This document shows positions 31,987 through 41,272 of a stretch of DNA of 58,234 nucleotides, piece after piece. The DNA lies in contig NZ_LR746532.1 in NCBI RefSeq assembly GCF_902729425.1, positions 1 to 58,234 of the forward strand, in the 5' to 3' direction. Numbering within the stretch: position 1 is the stretch's first letter; each line of letters begins with the position of its first letter. The translations under genes and the position numbers were made by a program. Source of the stretch: Magnetospirillum sp. SS-4 (GTDB lineage Bacteria; Pseudomonadota; Alphaproteobacteria; Rhodospirillales; Magnetospirillaceae). A model generated the notes under the pieces. That model saw nothing but the letters and a program-made list of their open reading frames with translations. It did no database searches and was not told where the DNA came from.

Positions 31987-33285
31987 TTACGCGGCCACGG
32001 TCTTGGAGCCGCCGCCACGGCGCTTCTGCTCGATCATCTGGAAGTAGCTCTCCAGACGGTTCTTGACGTTGGCCGCCGAGAAGTAGCGCGGGTCGACCAG
32101 ATCGGTTTCGATGAAGGCGCCGGGCTTGCCGGTGCGACGCTCGACTTCCTTCATGATCATCAGCTGGCCGGCCGAGAAGCTGTTGCAGCTCTTGATCGAG
32201 TTGATGAGCAATCCGTCGGCCTGGTATTCCTCGACGTACTTGGCGAGCAGATCGACGCGGGTCGGCAGGTTCAGGTTGGTGTAGCAGCCCAGGCAGTAAT
32301 CGGCCAGGCTCTCCAGCGGGTTCTCGGGATCATGGCGGAAGCCCTGGTCGTAGAGACCGCCCACCTTGGTGTACGAGCTGGCGACCACGACCGCGCCCTC
32401 GTCGTAGAACATCTTCCAGAATTCACGGAAGTTGGTCCAGTTCGGCGGGCCTTCGACGATCAGGCGGTACTTCTGGTCGTTGAAGTAGGTGCCCTCGGGG
32501 GTCAGCGGACCCTGGTGGTTCTCGACGCGACCCTGCACTTCCTTGCGCAGCATCTCGTAATAGGCCACGGCGTCGTCGGTGCCGCGGAAGGCGGTGAAGA
32601 TCGGGCCGATGTAGTAGACGCCGCCGAAATAGGCGTCGATCGGCGACGGAGTCACCTTGCCCTGCTCCAGGCACCACACCAGATTGTCCTCGGCCTTGGC
32701 CGAGTTGCGCAGGTACTGGCGCAGGCGGTCGATGTCGAACTTGACGCCGGAGACCTGCTCCAGGCCGGGGATCACCACTTCCTTGAGCTGCTTGACGATG
32801 TAGTCGCGCATGTTCTTGGTGGAATGGCCGTCGCCCTCGTAGGGCACGTGCAGCATCAGGGTCGGGCACTTGTACTCTTCACGCAGCAGCTCGAACCACT
32901 TCATGAAGGTATAGCAGCCGGTGTAGCTGAGCATCAGCACGTCCGGATTGGGATAGGGCTTGCCGTTGGGCGCGATGTTGCCCTTGGACATCTGGCCGAT
33001 ATCCGCCTTCACATAGGTGCAGACGTCCTCGGAATGGCCGCTCTTCTCGGCCTCCATGATGTAGCCGCCCGAGGCCTTGCGCATGCCGGCCTGGATGGCG
33101 TTGATCTCGGGCAGGTTGTTGACGATATCGAAACACATCAACAATTCGTTCAGGTTGCCCGGAACGAAGGTGGACGACACCTTGCGGCCGGTTTCGTGCT
33201 TGGAAGTGATCGCGTCGTAGTTACGAGCGATCATCTTCTTCTGCATCTCCATCGATGCTTCTTTGACGGCTTCTGGCTTGCTCAT
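31987..33285 (-). CDS. bcrB: Benzoyl-CoA reductase subunit B (BcrB)
   Basis: 432 residues, in the HgdB/FldB-like 2-hydroxyacyl-CoA dehydratase family. The blocks [37 protein letters not shown] and [12 protein letters not shown] contain the cysteines expected to hold a [4Fe-4S] cluster. With BcrC it forms the substrate-binding module where benzoyl-CoA is reduced to cyclohexa-1,5-diene-1-carbonyl-CoA. The ATG at 33285 ([10 protein letters not shown]) is five bases after the bcrC stop. An in-frame start further up would run into bcrC. Confidence 0.95.
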   Translation of the reverse strand: MSKPEAVKEASMEMQKKMIARNYDAITSKHETGRKVSSTFVPGNLNELLMCFDIVNNLPEINAIQAGMRKASGGYIMEAEKSGHSEDVCTYVKADIGQMSKGNIAPNGKPYPNPDVLMLSYTGCYTFMKWFELLREEYKCPTLMLHVPYEGDGHSTKNMRDYIVKQLKEVVIPGLEQVSGVKFDIDRLRQYLRNSAKAEDNLVWCLEQGKVTPSPIDAYFGGVYYIGPIFTAFRGTDDAVAYYEMLRKEVQGRVENHQGPLTPEGTYFNDQKYRLIVEGPPNWTNFREFWKMFYDEGAVVVASSYTKVGGLYDQGFRHDPENPLESLADYCLGCYTNLNLPTRVDLLAKYVEEYQADGLLINSIKSCNSFSAGQLMIMKEVERRTGKPGAFIETDLVDPRYFSAANVKNRLESYFQMIEQKRRGGGSKTVAA

Positions 33286-33289
33286 GATG

Positions 33290-34465
33290 TCAGCTCCACA
33301 GCTTGATGGAATCGGCAAAGGTGCCAGCCTGCTCGCGGATCGGCTGCATCTGGCCCGAGTTTTCGGCGTACTTGAAGGCGATGTAGGGGATGCCCGCTTC
33401 CGACAGCTTGTTGCAGATCATCGGGCGGTCCAGCAGGGCCGGATCGCAGAAGCTGGGGGTCGCGTAGATGACGCCCTCGGCGCCGCAGGCCTTGATGGCG
33501 TCCACATGGAACTGCCCCTTGACCTTGCCGTCGGGAACGTACTTGCACGAGGTCTCGACCGAGTTCTCGATATAGGTCATGGCCAGGGCTTCCAGCGGGT
33601 CGCCGTCGGTGGGGACGTCGGTCATCAGGAAGCGGTTGTTCAGCGAGTAGTCGTCATCGACCACGTAGCAGCCGGCCATTTCGATCGACTTGATCAGGTT
33701 CAGCGGCGGCTGCTCGCAGAACGAGCCGTAGATGGAGACGCGGACGTTGTCGCGCTTCGGGCGGTCTTCCTTGGCGGCGGCGGCCATGTAGTCCTTGAGC
33801 ATCTGGTTGTGCTCTTCCACGTCCATCATCAGGCCGGCCCGCATCAGCAGGTAGACCTCGGAGGTGGGGGCCAGCCACGGCTGCTTGGCGCGGAAGGAAT
33901 AGACCTCGCGGATCAGGCGACGGTTCTCGTTGTACAGCTTGATGGAATTCTTGATGTCGGCGTCGCTGATCTTGCGGCCGGTCATCTGCTCCAGGCCTTC
34001 CTTCAGCTCGTGCAGCTCCTGGACGTAGTAGGTGCCGCCGATGGACTTGTCGTAGTTCTGGGGGGTGTCGAAGAACTTGCTCCACACGTTGGGGAACATG
34101 ATCTTCCAGATGCCCGACAGATTACGGATCACGTCGCAGACGAACGGGAAAATCATGCCGTCGACGAAGTCGAGACGGTTGGTGACGCCCAGTTCGATGG
34201 TCGAGCGCGGAATGCGGCAGATATAGCTCTGATAGTAGGCGTCGCCGTGGATGACTTCCATCTGGTCGCCACCGCCGAAGATCCCCAGCGGCAGGCAGCC
34301 GGCGGCATGGATCATTTCAAGCGGGGAGTAGACCGGCAGGAAGCCGACGACCTTGCGGCCGGGCTTGGCGGCCTTCCACTTGCGGGCATAATTGAAACTC
34401 AGGTCTTCGAACATCTCCTGGCAAACGCCCACGATGTCGGCGACGGTCCTATTCTTTCCAGACAT
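33290..34465 (-). CDS. bcrC: Benzoyl-CoA reductase subunit C (BcrC)
   Basis: 391 residues, HgdB-like and paralogous to BcrB. Landmarks are GFLPVYSPLEMIHAAGCLPLG, YICRIPRSTIELG, DGMIFPFVCDVIRNLSGIW and ATPSFCDPALLDRPMICN, with cysteines for a second [4Fe-4S] cluster. It completes the BcrBC catalytic half of the class I, ATP-dependent enzyme. The chosen ATG (MSGKNRTVAD) lies one base after the dch stop with a GGAGGACC Shine-Dalgarno inside the end of dch. Gene order and subunit sizes match the Thauera type rather than the more divergent Azoarcus BzdNOPQ type. Confidence 0.95.
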   Translation of the reverse strand: MSGKNRTVADIVGVCQEMFEDLSFNYARKWKAAKPGRKVVGFLPVYSPLEMIHAAGCLPLGIFGGGDQMEVIHGDAYYQSYICRIPRSTIELGVTNRLDFVDGMIFPFVCDVIRNLSGIWKIMFPNVWSKFFDTPQNYDKSIGGTYYVQELHELKEGLEQMTGRKISDADIKNSIKLYNENRRLIREVYSFRAKQPWLAPTSEVYLLMRAGLMMDVEEHNQMLKDYMAAAAKEDRPKRDNVRVSIYGSFCEQPPLNLIKSIEMAGCYVVDDDYSLNNRFLMTDVPTDGDPLEALAMTYIENSVETSCKYVPDGKVKGQFHVDAIKACGAEGVIYATPSFCDPALLDRPMICNKLSEAGIPYIAFKYAENSGQMQPIREQAGTFADSIKLWS

Positions 34466-34466
34466 C

Positions 34467-35237
34467 CTATCGGTCCTCCCAAAGTGCCGCTCTCTTTTCG
34501 ACGAAAGCATTCAGCCCCTCGACTGCGTCGCGGGTGGCCATCAGGCCGTTGAGGTAAAGGTCTTCGACCGCGGCGATCTTGGCCCGGACCCGCTCGTTCA
34601 TGCCGAGACGGGCGGCCTTGACCGCGAAGCGCAACGAAGAGGCGGAGTGTTTGGCCGGTCCGGCATCGAACCAGGCCAGGGCCGCCGCCTCCGGCTCGTC
34701 GGCGACCGCGTTGGCCAGGCCAAGACGGGCGGCTTCCTCGCCGGAGATGGAACGACCGGAGTAAAGCAGATCCTCCGCCGCCACCCGAGGCATGCGCTCG
34801 GGCAGCAGGCAGGACGCCGCCGGGGCGAACACGCCCAGCACGATTTCCGGCTGGCCCAGCTTGGCGTCGGGCGAGACGAACATCATGTGACCGGCCATGG
34901 CCACCTCCAGACCGCCGCCCAGGCACTGGCCGCGCACCGACACCAGAATCGGCACCGGATACTCGACCATGACGAGGACCAGGGCGTGCAGGCCTTTCAG
35001 CATGGCGGCGCACTGGTCGGGCATGTGCTCCGGCACCGAGGCGCCGAAGCTGAAATGCGGTCCCTCGTGGTCGATCAGCACCGCCCGGATGTGGGAATCG
35101 CTGCTACCCTCGACCAGGGCCTTGTGCAATGCCGCGATCATCTCGGCATCGACGATGTTGGCCTTGGGCCGCGACAGGCGAAGCCGGAGCAGCTTGCCGT
35201 CGCGGTCCTTCCAGACCTTGAGTGCGGAATCGGCCAT
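34467..35237 (-). CDS. dch: Cyclohexa-1,5-diene-1-carbonyl-CoA hydratase (Dch)
   Basis: 256 residues of the enoyl-CoA hydratase/crotonase fold. The oxyanion-hole segments are SFGASVPEHMPDQ and RGQCLGGGLEVAMAGHMMF, with the glutamate expected for catalysis in GQPEIVLGVFAP. Dch adds water to the dienoyl-CoA produced by benzoyl-CoA reductase, giving 6-hydroxycyclohex-1-ene-1-carbonyl-CoA. Length (the Thauera enzyme is about 258) and position between oah and bcrC support this over an ordinary hydratase. The gap to oah is two bases, indicating coupling. Confidence 0.93.
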   Translation of the reverse strand: MADSALKVWKDRDGKLLRLRLSRPKANIVDAEMIAALHKALVEGSSDSHIRAVLIDHEGPHFSFGASVPEHMPDQCAAMLKGLHALVLVMVEYPVPILVSVRGQCLGGGLEVAMAGHMMFVSPDAKLGQPEIVLGVFAPAASCLLPERMPRVAAEDLLYSGRSISGEEAARLGLANAVADEPEAAALAWFDAGPAKHSASSLRFAVKAARLGMNERVRAKIAAVEDLYLNGLMATRDAVEGLNAFVEKRAALWEDR

Positions 35238-35239
35238 GT

Positions 35240-36373
35240 TCAGTGACCCGCCTTGGGGATCAGCGACTCGATCAGCTCGGGGGTCCAGGGCGCGCCCTTG
35301 GCCAGGGCCTGACGCAGCGCCACGAAGTCGATCTCGCGATCTTCCTTCGGGCCTTCGTTGAAGGCGCGGAAGCCGGTGCGGGCCTCGGTCATCATGTTGA
35401 GGCCGAGCCAGTCGCGGCTGTTTTCCTTGTTGGCGTTCCAGGCGTTCAGCTTGGGCTTCCTCAGTTCCTGGATGGTCTTGGTGAAGCAATCCGGGAAGGT
35501 GTGCAGGATCTTGGCGCAGATTTCCTCGACCTTGGCGTCCAGCAGGGACAGGTCGATGGTGCCCTTCTTCAGCAGCTCCTTGCCGGCGGCCAGTTCGGCG
35601 CCGGTCTTGGACTCGCCGTGAACGATCTTGCCGAACTCGTCCAGATAGCGATCCGTGATCACCAGCGGGTTGGGAACGAACTTGCCGTCCACCTTCAGGG
35701 CGGGGACCACGTCCATGATGATGCCGGTGCGGTAGGCCTTGTGGGCCGACCAGGGCTCGCACAGCGAACCGGACACCATGGCCTGCTCGCAGCCGATCAT
35801 CACCGGCAGGAAGTCGGTGGCGCCGCCGATGGGGGCGGAACCGTGCTTGGGGCCGGCCTGGCCGAACTTGGCCAGATCCTGGGCGACCGAGAAGTCGGCG
35901 GCCATGCCGATTTCCTGGCCGCCGCCGATGCGCATGCCGTTGACGCGGCAGATCACCGGCTTGTCGCAGCCCAGGATCGACGACACCATGTCGTTGAACA
36001 GCCGCATGTACTGGCGGTATTCCTGCGGATTGCCGGCATAGTACTCGGCGTATTCCTTGGTGTTGCCGCCGGTGCAGAACGCCTTGTCGCCGGCGCCGGT
36101 GAAGACCACCGAGGACACGTCGCGGGCGTTGGAGGCGTCGCGGAACGCCATGATCACGCCCTTCACCATGTCGGTGGTGTAGGAATTGTACTGCTTCTGG
36201 TTGTCCAGAGTGATCCAGGCGTTGTACAGGCCTTCGGCGACGGTGCCGTCGGCCCGCTTGGCCGGACGCTTTTCGTAGAGAACGCCGGGGACCACCTCGG
36301 TGGGGACCAGATTATGGTCGTTCAGGTGGGCGGGGGCCGTCTTCTCGACGATGGCGGCGGTATCCTTCTTCAT
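35240..36373 (-). CDS. oah: 6-oxocyclohex-1-ene-1-carbonyl-CoA hydrolase (Oah), ring opening
   Basis: 377 residues, long for a crotonase because of N- and C-terminal extensions typical of Oah/BzdY. LYNAWITLDNQKQYNSYTTDM near the N-terminus, FTGAGDKAFCTGGNTKEYAEYY for the oxyanion hole, and RVNGMRIGGGQEIGMAADFS with the GPKHGSAPIGGATDFLP block are diagnostic. It adds two waters to the 6-oxo compound and cleaves the ring to 3-hydroxypimelyl-CoA, the committed exit from the alicyclic pathway. This gene is a widely used marker of anaerobic aromatic degradation. The start is MKKDTAAIVEK with GAGGGAGAA upstream. Confidence 0.96.
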   Translation of the reverse strand: MKKDTAAIVEKTAPAHLNDHNLVPTEVVPGVLYEKRPAKRADGTVAEGLYNAWITLDNQKQYNSYTTDMVKGVIMAFRDASNARDVSSVVFTGAGDKAFCTGGNTKEYAEYYAGNPQEYRQYMRLFNDMVSSILGCDKPVICRVNGMRIGGGQEIGMAADFSVAQDLAKFGQAGPKHGSAPIGGATDFLPVMIGCEQAMVSGSLCEPWSAHKAYRTGIIMDVVPALKVDGKFVPNPLVITDRYLDEFGKIVHGESKTGAELAAGKELLKKGTIDLSLLDAKVEEICAKILHTFPDCFTKTIQELRKPKLNAWNANKENSRDWLGLNMMTEARTGFRAFNEGPKEDREIDFVALRQALAKGAPWTPELIESLIPKAGH

Positions 36374-36401
36374 GACGTCGGTTCTCCCTCTTCGGATTTT
36401 C

Positions 36402-37478
36402 TTAAACGTGGGGGCGCAGCACGGCGCGGCGCGACAGCTTGTGGTCATGCACGTCGGCGAAGGTCTCGTTGATCGAGTCCAGCGGCCGGCATTCGACGAA
36501 ATTCTTGACGTTGACCTTGCCCGACAGGACGAGGTCGAGCGCACCCGGATAGAGGTCGGGGGTGCAGCCCCAATTTCCAAGGGCCCTGGCGTGATAGGCC
36601 ATCAGATTAGAAAGACGGAATTCAGCCTTGTTCATGGTGTAGCCGACCACGCAGATGGTGCAGCCGTGGACCATCAGGTCGAAGGCGGTCTGCTGGCCGG
36701 GCACCGAACCCGAGCATTCCATGATGATCCATTCGGTGGAGCGCAGGCCCTGGGCCTTGGCGAAGGCACCGATTTCCTTCTTGATCTCGCGGGTGCCGGG
36801 GAAGTCCTTGGGGTTGAGGGTCAGCGTGGCGCCCGAGGCCTTGACCGCCTCCAGCTTGGAGGGATCGATGTCCAGCGCCACCACCTTGGCGCCCATGGCC
36901 GAGGCCACCTGCACCGAATAGCCGCCGACGCCGCCGCAGCCGATGACGATCACCAGGTCGCCGGGGCCGACGCCGGCCTGGGTGGCCGCCTGGAACGGGG
37001 TGGTCAGCGCGTCGGCCACCACCGAAACCTCGGCCAGTTCGAGACCGGCGGCCTTGAGGCGGGCCTCATCGACCTCGCACAGACCCTTGGCCGGAACCTT
37101 GACGTGGGTGGCGAAGCCGCCCTGGAGGTCGTTGCCCGGCATCTTCTGCGACCGGCAGATGGTGCCCTTGCCGCGCTTGCACAAATCGCACTCGCCGCAG
37201 GGGATGACCGCGGGTATGATGACCGCCTTGCCGAGCCAGGATTCGGCACCCGCACCCACGCCGGCGACGCGGCCGCTGATTTCATGGCCCAGGGCCAGGG
37301 GCAGCGGATGATTGGTGCGGACACCGTTGTAGTAGTAGTCGAGATCCGTATGGCACACGCCGCAGCCAGCAATGGCCACCAGGACTTCGCCCGGTTCCAG
37401 GGTTCCGATCTCCATCGGCTCCTTGATCATGGGCTGTCCCACTCCGGTCATCATCCAGCGGTAAGGTGACGTGGTCAT
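36402..37478 (-). CDS. had: 6-hydroxycyclohex-1-ene-1-carbonyl-CoA dehydrogenase (Had)
   Basis: 358 residues of the zinc-dependent medium-chain alcohol dehydrogenase family. The catalytic zinc motif is GCGVCHTD with GHEISGRV. The structural zinc is bound by [15 protein letters not shown], and the Rossmann motif is [15 protein letters not shown]. It oxidises the hydroxy-alicyclic CoA ester to the 6-oxo form with NAD. It is the first gene of the minus-strand operon, so its upstream region (37479-37760) holds the operon promoter. The ATG at 37478 ([10 protein letters not shown]) is preceded by AGAGAGGGAA. Confidence 0.94.
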   Translation of the reverse strand: MTTSPYRWMMTGVGQPMIKEPMEIGTLEPGEVLVAIAGCGVCHTDLDYYYNGVRTNHPLPLALGHEISGRVAGVGAGAESWLGKAVIIPAVIPCGECDLCKRGKGTICRSQKMPGNDLQGGFATHVKVPAKGLCEVDEARLKAAGLELAEVSVVADALTTPFQAATQAGVGPGDLVIVIGCGGVGGYSVQVASAMGAKVVALDIDPSKLEAVKASGATLTLNPKDFPGTREIKKEIGAFAKAQGLRSTEWIIMECSGSVPGQQTAFDLMVHGCTICVVGYTMNKAEFRLSNLMAYHARALGNWGCTPDLYPGALDLVLSGKVNVKNFVECRPLDSINETFADVHDHKLSRRAVLRPHV

Positions 37479-37519
37479 GCGATTCCCTCTCTTCTGCGGT
37501 GTCCGTCCGTATCGAACCA

Positions 37520-37587
37520 TTGACGCTGATTCGGCTCGGTGTGTATTATTGGGTAAATGCGTACCACAATACCGATTTATCCGTCAA
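37520..37587. promoter_or_regulatory. Divergent promoters with a central inverted repeat between had and korA
   Basis: On the plus strand, TTGACG (37520-37525) and TATTAT (37544-37549), 18 bases apart, form a good sigma-70 promoter for korAB with a leader of about 200 bases. On the minus strand, TTGACG (37587-37582) is a -35 candidate for had, with only a weak -10. Between them, GTATTATTGGGTA and TACCACAATAC (37543-37572) form an imperfect inverted repeat over the plus-strand -10 and start site, a classic repressor position. No TGCA box occurs in 37479-37760. Confidence 0.5.
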
Positions 37588-37760
37588 GAGGACCTTGTGG
37601 TTGGAATCCAAGCGGCGGGATGAAATAACATCTTGTCCGGTTGGCCTGTCGGTCCGCCGGTCCTGGCGGAAAATGCGCGGATGGTCCGCGCGGGTTAACC
37701 CTAAACTGTGGCCCGGCACCCCGCGACGAAGATCAGGGGGCCTTTCGGGGGTAAGAGAAT

Positions 37761-39497
37761 ATGACGACGAGTTCCGGATCGGGATCTGTCTCGATAGCAA
37801 TGTGCGGCAGCGGCGGCGCTGGTGTGATGACCGCCGCCAACATGTTCCTTGACGCCGCCACGGCGGCTGGGTTCTACGCCTTGTTCAGCCGTTCGTCGGG
37901 GCCGCAGATTCGCGGCGGCGAGGCGGCGGCCCTGGTGCGTCTGTCGGTGGACCCGGTCAGCTCGGTCGACGACACCTTCGATATCCTGCTGGCCATCGAC
38001 TGGCTGGGGGTTCAGCGTTTCGCCGCCGAACTGCCGCTGTCGAAGTCCAGCGTGATCATCTGCGATCCCTCCGCCGGCGAGGTCCCCGAGGCCTATGTCC
38101 AGAGCGGCGCCAGCATCGTTCATCTGCCCATGAAGGATCTGGCCAAGGCCATTCCGGGCGGGCGTCCCAACATGATCGCGCTGGGCGCGGTGGCGGCCAT
38201 GATCGGCTTCCCGGTGGCGCAGCTGACCGAGGTGCTGGGCAAGTCGCTGAAGAAGAAGCGCGCCGATGCCTTCGAGGCGTCGGTGGCGGCGGTGAAGTCG
38301 GGCGCCGAGGCGGCGGCTTCGCTGAGCGGGGCCAAGACCATCGGCCAGCCCAAGGCCAAGGACGTGAAGCGCTGGACCATCACCGGCAATTCCGCCGCCG
38401 GCCTGGGCGCCATCAGGGGCGGTGTGCGCTTCTGCGCCGCCTATCCCATTACTCCGGCCACCGAAGTGCTCGAATACCTCACCTCCGCCCTGCCCAAGGT
38501 CGGCGGCGTGTTCGTCCAGGCCGAGGATGAACTGGCCTCTGTCAACATGTGCATCGGCGCCTCCTATGGCGGCGAACCCTCCATCACCGCCACCGCCGGT
38601 CCCGGCCTGTCGCTGATGATCGAGGGCCTGGGCCTGTCCATGGCCTCGGAAACCCCGGTGGTGGTGGTGGACGTCCAGCGCGTCGGCCCCTCGACCGGCA
38701 TCGCCACCAAGTGCGAGCAGTCGGACCTCAACATCGCGGTCTACGGCCTGCACGGCGACGCCCCCCACCTGGTGGTGGCGCCCGATTCCATCGGCGATTG
38801 CATGTTCACCACCCAATGGGGCGTGTATCTGGCCGAGACCCTGCAAAGCCCCTGCATCGTGCTGTCGGATCAGGCCCTGGGCCAGAGCCGCGCCATCATC
38901 GACGCCCCCGCCGACGTCGCCTTCGTCGGCAAGCGGCTGGAGGCGGTCCCCCCCGCCGAGGGCGAGGTGTTCAAGCGCTACGCCAACACCGCCAGCGGCG
39001 TCTCGCCGATGCCGGTTCCCGGCGTCGCCGGCTGCCAGTACACCGCCGACGGGCTTGAGCACACCGAGACCGGCACCCCGACCTCGCAGGCCGCCGACCA
39101 CTCGATGCAGCTGGACAAGCGCCTGCGCAAGCTGACCGGCTTCGATTACGGCAATCACTGGGCCACCATCGAGGGCGAGGGCGACATCGCCGTCATCACC
39201 TGGGGCTCGTGCACCGGCGCCGCCCGCGAGGCGATCGCCCGCGCCAAGGCCGATGGCGTCAACGCCAGGCTGATCTCGGTCCGTCTGATCTACCCGACCC
39301 GTCCCGAGCATCTGGACGAGGCGCTGAAGGGCGTCAAGAAGATCCTGGTGGTGGAGCAAAGCCATCTGGGCCAGTTCACCCGTTACCTGCGTGGCGAGTA
39401 CGATCTGCCGGTCAAGCCCGAGCAGCTCTCGCGTCCCGGTCCGCTGCCCATGCGTCCCGGCGAAATCCACGCCCGCCTCCTGTCGATGGGGAAGTAA
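37761..39497 (+). CDS. korA: 2-oxoglutarate:ferredoxin oxidoreductase, fused gamma-alpha subunit (KorA)
   Basis: 578 residues. The N-terminal gamma domain (about 1-190: AMCGSGGAGVMTAANMFLDAA, SRSSGPQIRGGEAAALVRL) is fused to the alpha domain (GVRFCAAYPITPATEVLEYL, EDELASVNMCIGASYGG, ATAGPGLSLMIEGLGLS), as in the KorA type. With KorB it oxidises 2-oxoglutarate to succinyl-CoA and reduces ferredoxin. In Thauera and Magnetospirillum-type benzoate degraders this enzyme supplies the low-potential electrons for ring reduction, and its location beside bcr and fdx supports that role. The acetyl-CoA produced from the ring would feed the TCA cycle that makes its substrate. Confidence 0.92.
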   Translation: MTTSSGSGSVSIAMCGSGGAGVMTAANMFLDAATAAGFYALFSRSSGPQIRGGEAAALVRLSVDPVSSVDDTFDILLAIDWLGVQRFAAELPLSKSSVIICDPSAGEVPEAYVQSGASIVHLPMKDLAKAIPGGRPNMIALGAVAAMIGFPVAQLTEVLGKSLKKKRADAFEASVAAVKSGAEAAASLSGAKTIGQPKAKDVKRWTITGNSAAGLGAIRGGVRFCAAYPITPATEVLEYLTSALPKVGGVFVQAEDELASVNMCIGASYGGEPSITATAGPGLSLMIEGLGLSMASETPVVVVDVQRVGPSTGIATKCEQSDLNIAVYGLHGDAPHLVVAPDSIGDCMFTTQWGVYLAETLQSPCIVLSDQALGQSRAIIDAPADVAFVGKRLEAVPPAEGEVFKRYANTASGVSPMPVPGVAGCQYTADGLEHTETGTPTSQAADHSMQLDKRLRKLTGFDYGNHWATIEGEGDIAVITWGSCTGAAREAIARAKADGVNARLISVRLIYPTRPEHLDEALKGVKKILVVEQSHLGQFTRYLRGEYDLPVKPEQLSRPGPLPMRPGEIHARLLSMGK

Positions 39498-39500
39498 GTC

Positions 39501-40343
39501 ATGTCCAGCTGCAATTCCACCGCTACCACCTACTCCGCCAGGGACTTCAAGTCCGATGTGAAGCCGGTCTGGTGTCCGGGCTGCGGCGACTATGCCGTGC
39601 TGTCGTCCATCACCAAGGCGTTCGCCGATCTCGGGCTGAAGCCCCATGAAACCTCGGTGGTGTCGGGCATCGGCTGCTCGTCGCGCATTCCCGCCTACAC
39701 CAACACCTACGGCTTCCACTCGATCCACGGGCGCGCGCTGGCGGTCGGCCAGGGCCTGAAGCTGGCCCGTCCCGATCTCACCGTGCTGGTGGCCGGCGGC
39801 GACGGCGACGGCTTCTCCATCGGCGGCAACCATTTCCTGCACGCCTGCCGCCGCAACGTCGATCTCACCTACATCGTCATGGACAACCGGGTCTACGGCA
39901 TGACCAAGGGCCAGCCCTCGCCGACCACCGAGTCGGATTGGGACGCCTCGGCCATGGCTCCGCCCGGCGGCACCGGCCTCACCCCCTTCCATCCGCTGGC
40001 CATCGCGCTGGCGGCGGGGGCCAACTTCGTCGCGCGCGGCTTCTCGGGTGATCCGAACGGCACCGCCGAGATCATCGCCGAGGCGATCCGTCATCCCGGC
40101 TTCTCGTTCGTGGCGGTGATGAGCCCCTGCATCACCTTCCGCGAAGAGCAGCGCGACTGGAAGGACACCATGCGCAAGACCGCCATCGACGCCACCACCG
40201 ACGCGGCCCAGGCCGCCCGTCGCCTGATGACCGACGACGGCTTCAATTGCGGCGTGCTCTATCGCGGCAACCGGGTGTCCTACGGCAAGGAGAAGAAGGC
40301 GGTCGCCAAGATCTCCGACCTGGACGCGGAGTTCGCTCTTTGA
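39501..40343 (+). CDS. korB: 2-oxoglutarate:ferredoxin oxidoreductase beta subunit (KorB)
   Basis: 280 residues, the thiamine-diphosphate and Fe-S subunit. WCPGCGDYAVLSSI and SGIGCSSRIPAYTNTYGFHSIHG carry cluster cysteines. VAGGDGDGFSIGGNHF and MDNRVYGMTKGQPSPTT form the TPP- and magnesium-binding region. It starts three bases after korA. It overlaps the next gene's TTG start. The operon korAB plus ferritin-like plus RidA-fold protein is divergent from the bcr operon, so both share a 280-base control region. Confidence 0.93.
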   Translation: MSSCNSTATTYSARDFKSDVKPVWCPGCGDYAVLSSITKAFADLGLKPHETSVVSGIGCSSRIPAYTNTYGFHSIHGRALAVGQGLKLARPDLTVLVAGGDGDGFSIGGNHFLHACRRNVDLTYIVMDNRVYGMTKGQPSPTTESDWDASAMAPPGGTGLTPFHPLAIALAAGANFVARGFSGDPNGTAEIIAEAIRHPGFSFVAVMSPCITFREEQRDWKDTMRKTAIDATTDAAQAARRLMTDDGFNCGVLYRGNRVSYGKEKKAVAKISDLDAEFAL

Positions 40344-40858
40344 GCGGATCGCCTGATTTCACGGCGGTGAAGACCTCCGCCGACCTGCTCGCCATCGTTC
40401 GACGGATGGAGGAGAGATCGGCGGAGCGGTACCGCGAACTGGCCGAGGCGTTCGAGACGTCGTGCAACAATCTCGAAACCGCCGAGGCCTTTCGCGATCT
40501 GGCCGAGGGCGAGGACCGGCATGCCGCCGAGTTCCCCGCTCTCGCCGGGCCTCGTCCCGACCTGGCGGTCTGGGGCGAGGACGACCCCGAGATCGCCGAC
40601 CCCAGCGCGGTGCATTACCTGATGCATCCCTGGCATGCCTTCGACCTGGCGTTGCGTCACGAGCAGGAAACCCTGGCCCTGTTTTCCGCCCTGGCGGAGA
40701 AGTCCCCCTATCCGGAGGTCAAGGCCGAGGCCGTCCGCCTGGTCCTGCGCGAGCGGGAACATGTGGAGCGGATGAAGGCGAAGCGGGACGATTCGCCGGT
40801 GCCGCCCGATGATTGGGACGACGACGACGACGACCCCAACTGGGAAGCTGGAGACTGA
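40340..40858 (+). CDS. Ferritin-like (rubrerythrin-type) di-iron domain protein
   Basis: 172 residues if the TTG overlapping the korB stop (TTGAG) is the start. The next candidate in frame would remove the first helix. Helical segments carry ExxH-type metal motifs: MEERSAERYRELAE, EGEDRHAAEF, LRHEQETLALFSALAEK and LREREHVERM, the four-helix di-iron pattern of rubrerythrin-like proteins. There is no rubredoxin domain. The tail is highly acidic (DDWDDDDDDPNWEAGD). Such proteins detoxify peroxide or act as oxygen sensors, so it may protect the oxygen-sensitive KorAB and Bcr enzymes (inference). I do not know a named function for it in this pathway. Confidence 0.75.
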   Translation: MSGSPDFTAVKTSADLLAIVRRMEERSAERYRELAEAFETSCNNLETAEAFRDLAEGEDRHAAEFPALAGPRPDLAVWGEDDPEIADPSAVHYLMHPWHAFDLALRHEQETLALFSALAEKSPYPEVKAEAVRLVLREREHVERMKAKRDDSPVPPDDWDDDDDDPNWEAGD

Positions 40859-40860
40859 CC

Positions 40861-41262
40861 ATGGCCCATCAATCCATTTTGCCCGAGGGGTGGGACCCGC
40901 CCATCGGTTACGCCAACGCCATGCTGGCCGAAAAGGGCCGGGTGCTGGCCCTGGCCGGCCAGGTCGGCTGGAACGCCAAGCAGGTGTTCGAAAGCGACAA
41001 GCTGGTGCCGCAATTCGAACAGGCGTTGCGGAACATCCTCGATATCCTGAAGGCGGCGGGCGGCAAGCCCGAGCACATCATCCGCATCACCGCCTTTTGC
41101 ATCGACCGGCCCCAGTATCTGGAGACCCGGCGCGAACTGGGCCGTATCTGGCGCGAGCTGATGGGCAAGCACTACCCGGCCATGAGCATGATCTTCGTGG
41201 CCGATCTGCTGGACCATCCCGCCAAGATCGAACTGGAAGCCACGGCGGTCATTCCCGACTGA
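40861..41262 (+). CDS. RidA/YjgF/UK114-fold protein lacking the archetypal arginine
   Basis: 133 residues of the RidA fold: GKVLALAGQ-like segment (GRVLALAGQVGWN), LRNILDILKAAGGKPEHIIRITAF and KIELEATAVIPD. True RidA imine deaminases have an arginine in a P-x-R-S motif, but here the corresponding stretch is PAMSMIF with methionine, so imine hydrolysis is doubtful. It is the last gene of the korAB unit, two bases after the ferritin-like gene, and relatives are found near aromatic-degradation genes. It may bind or hydrolyse another intermediate. A convergent hairpin follows. The closing glutamate is kept. Confidence 0.82.
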   Translation: MAHQSILPEGWDPPIGYANAMLAEKGRVLALAGQVGWNAKQVFESDKLVPQFEQALRNILDILKAAGGKPEHIIRITAFCIDRPQYLETRRELGRIWRELMGKHYPAMSMIFVADLLDHPAKIELEATAVIPD

Positions 41263-41272
41263 CACCGGCGTC

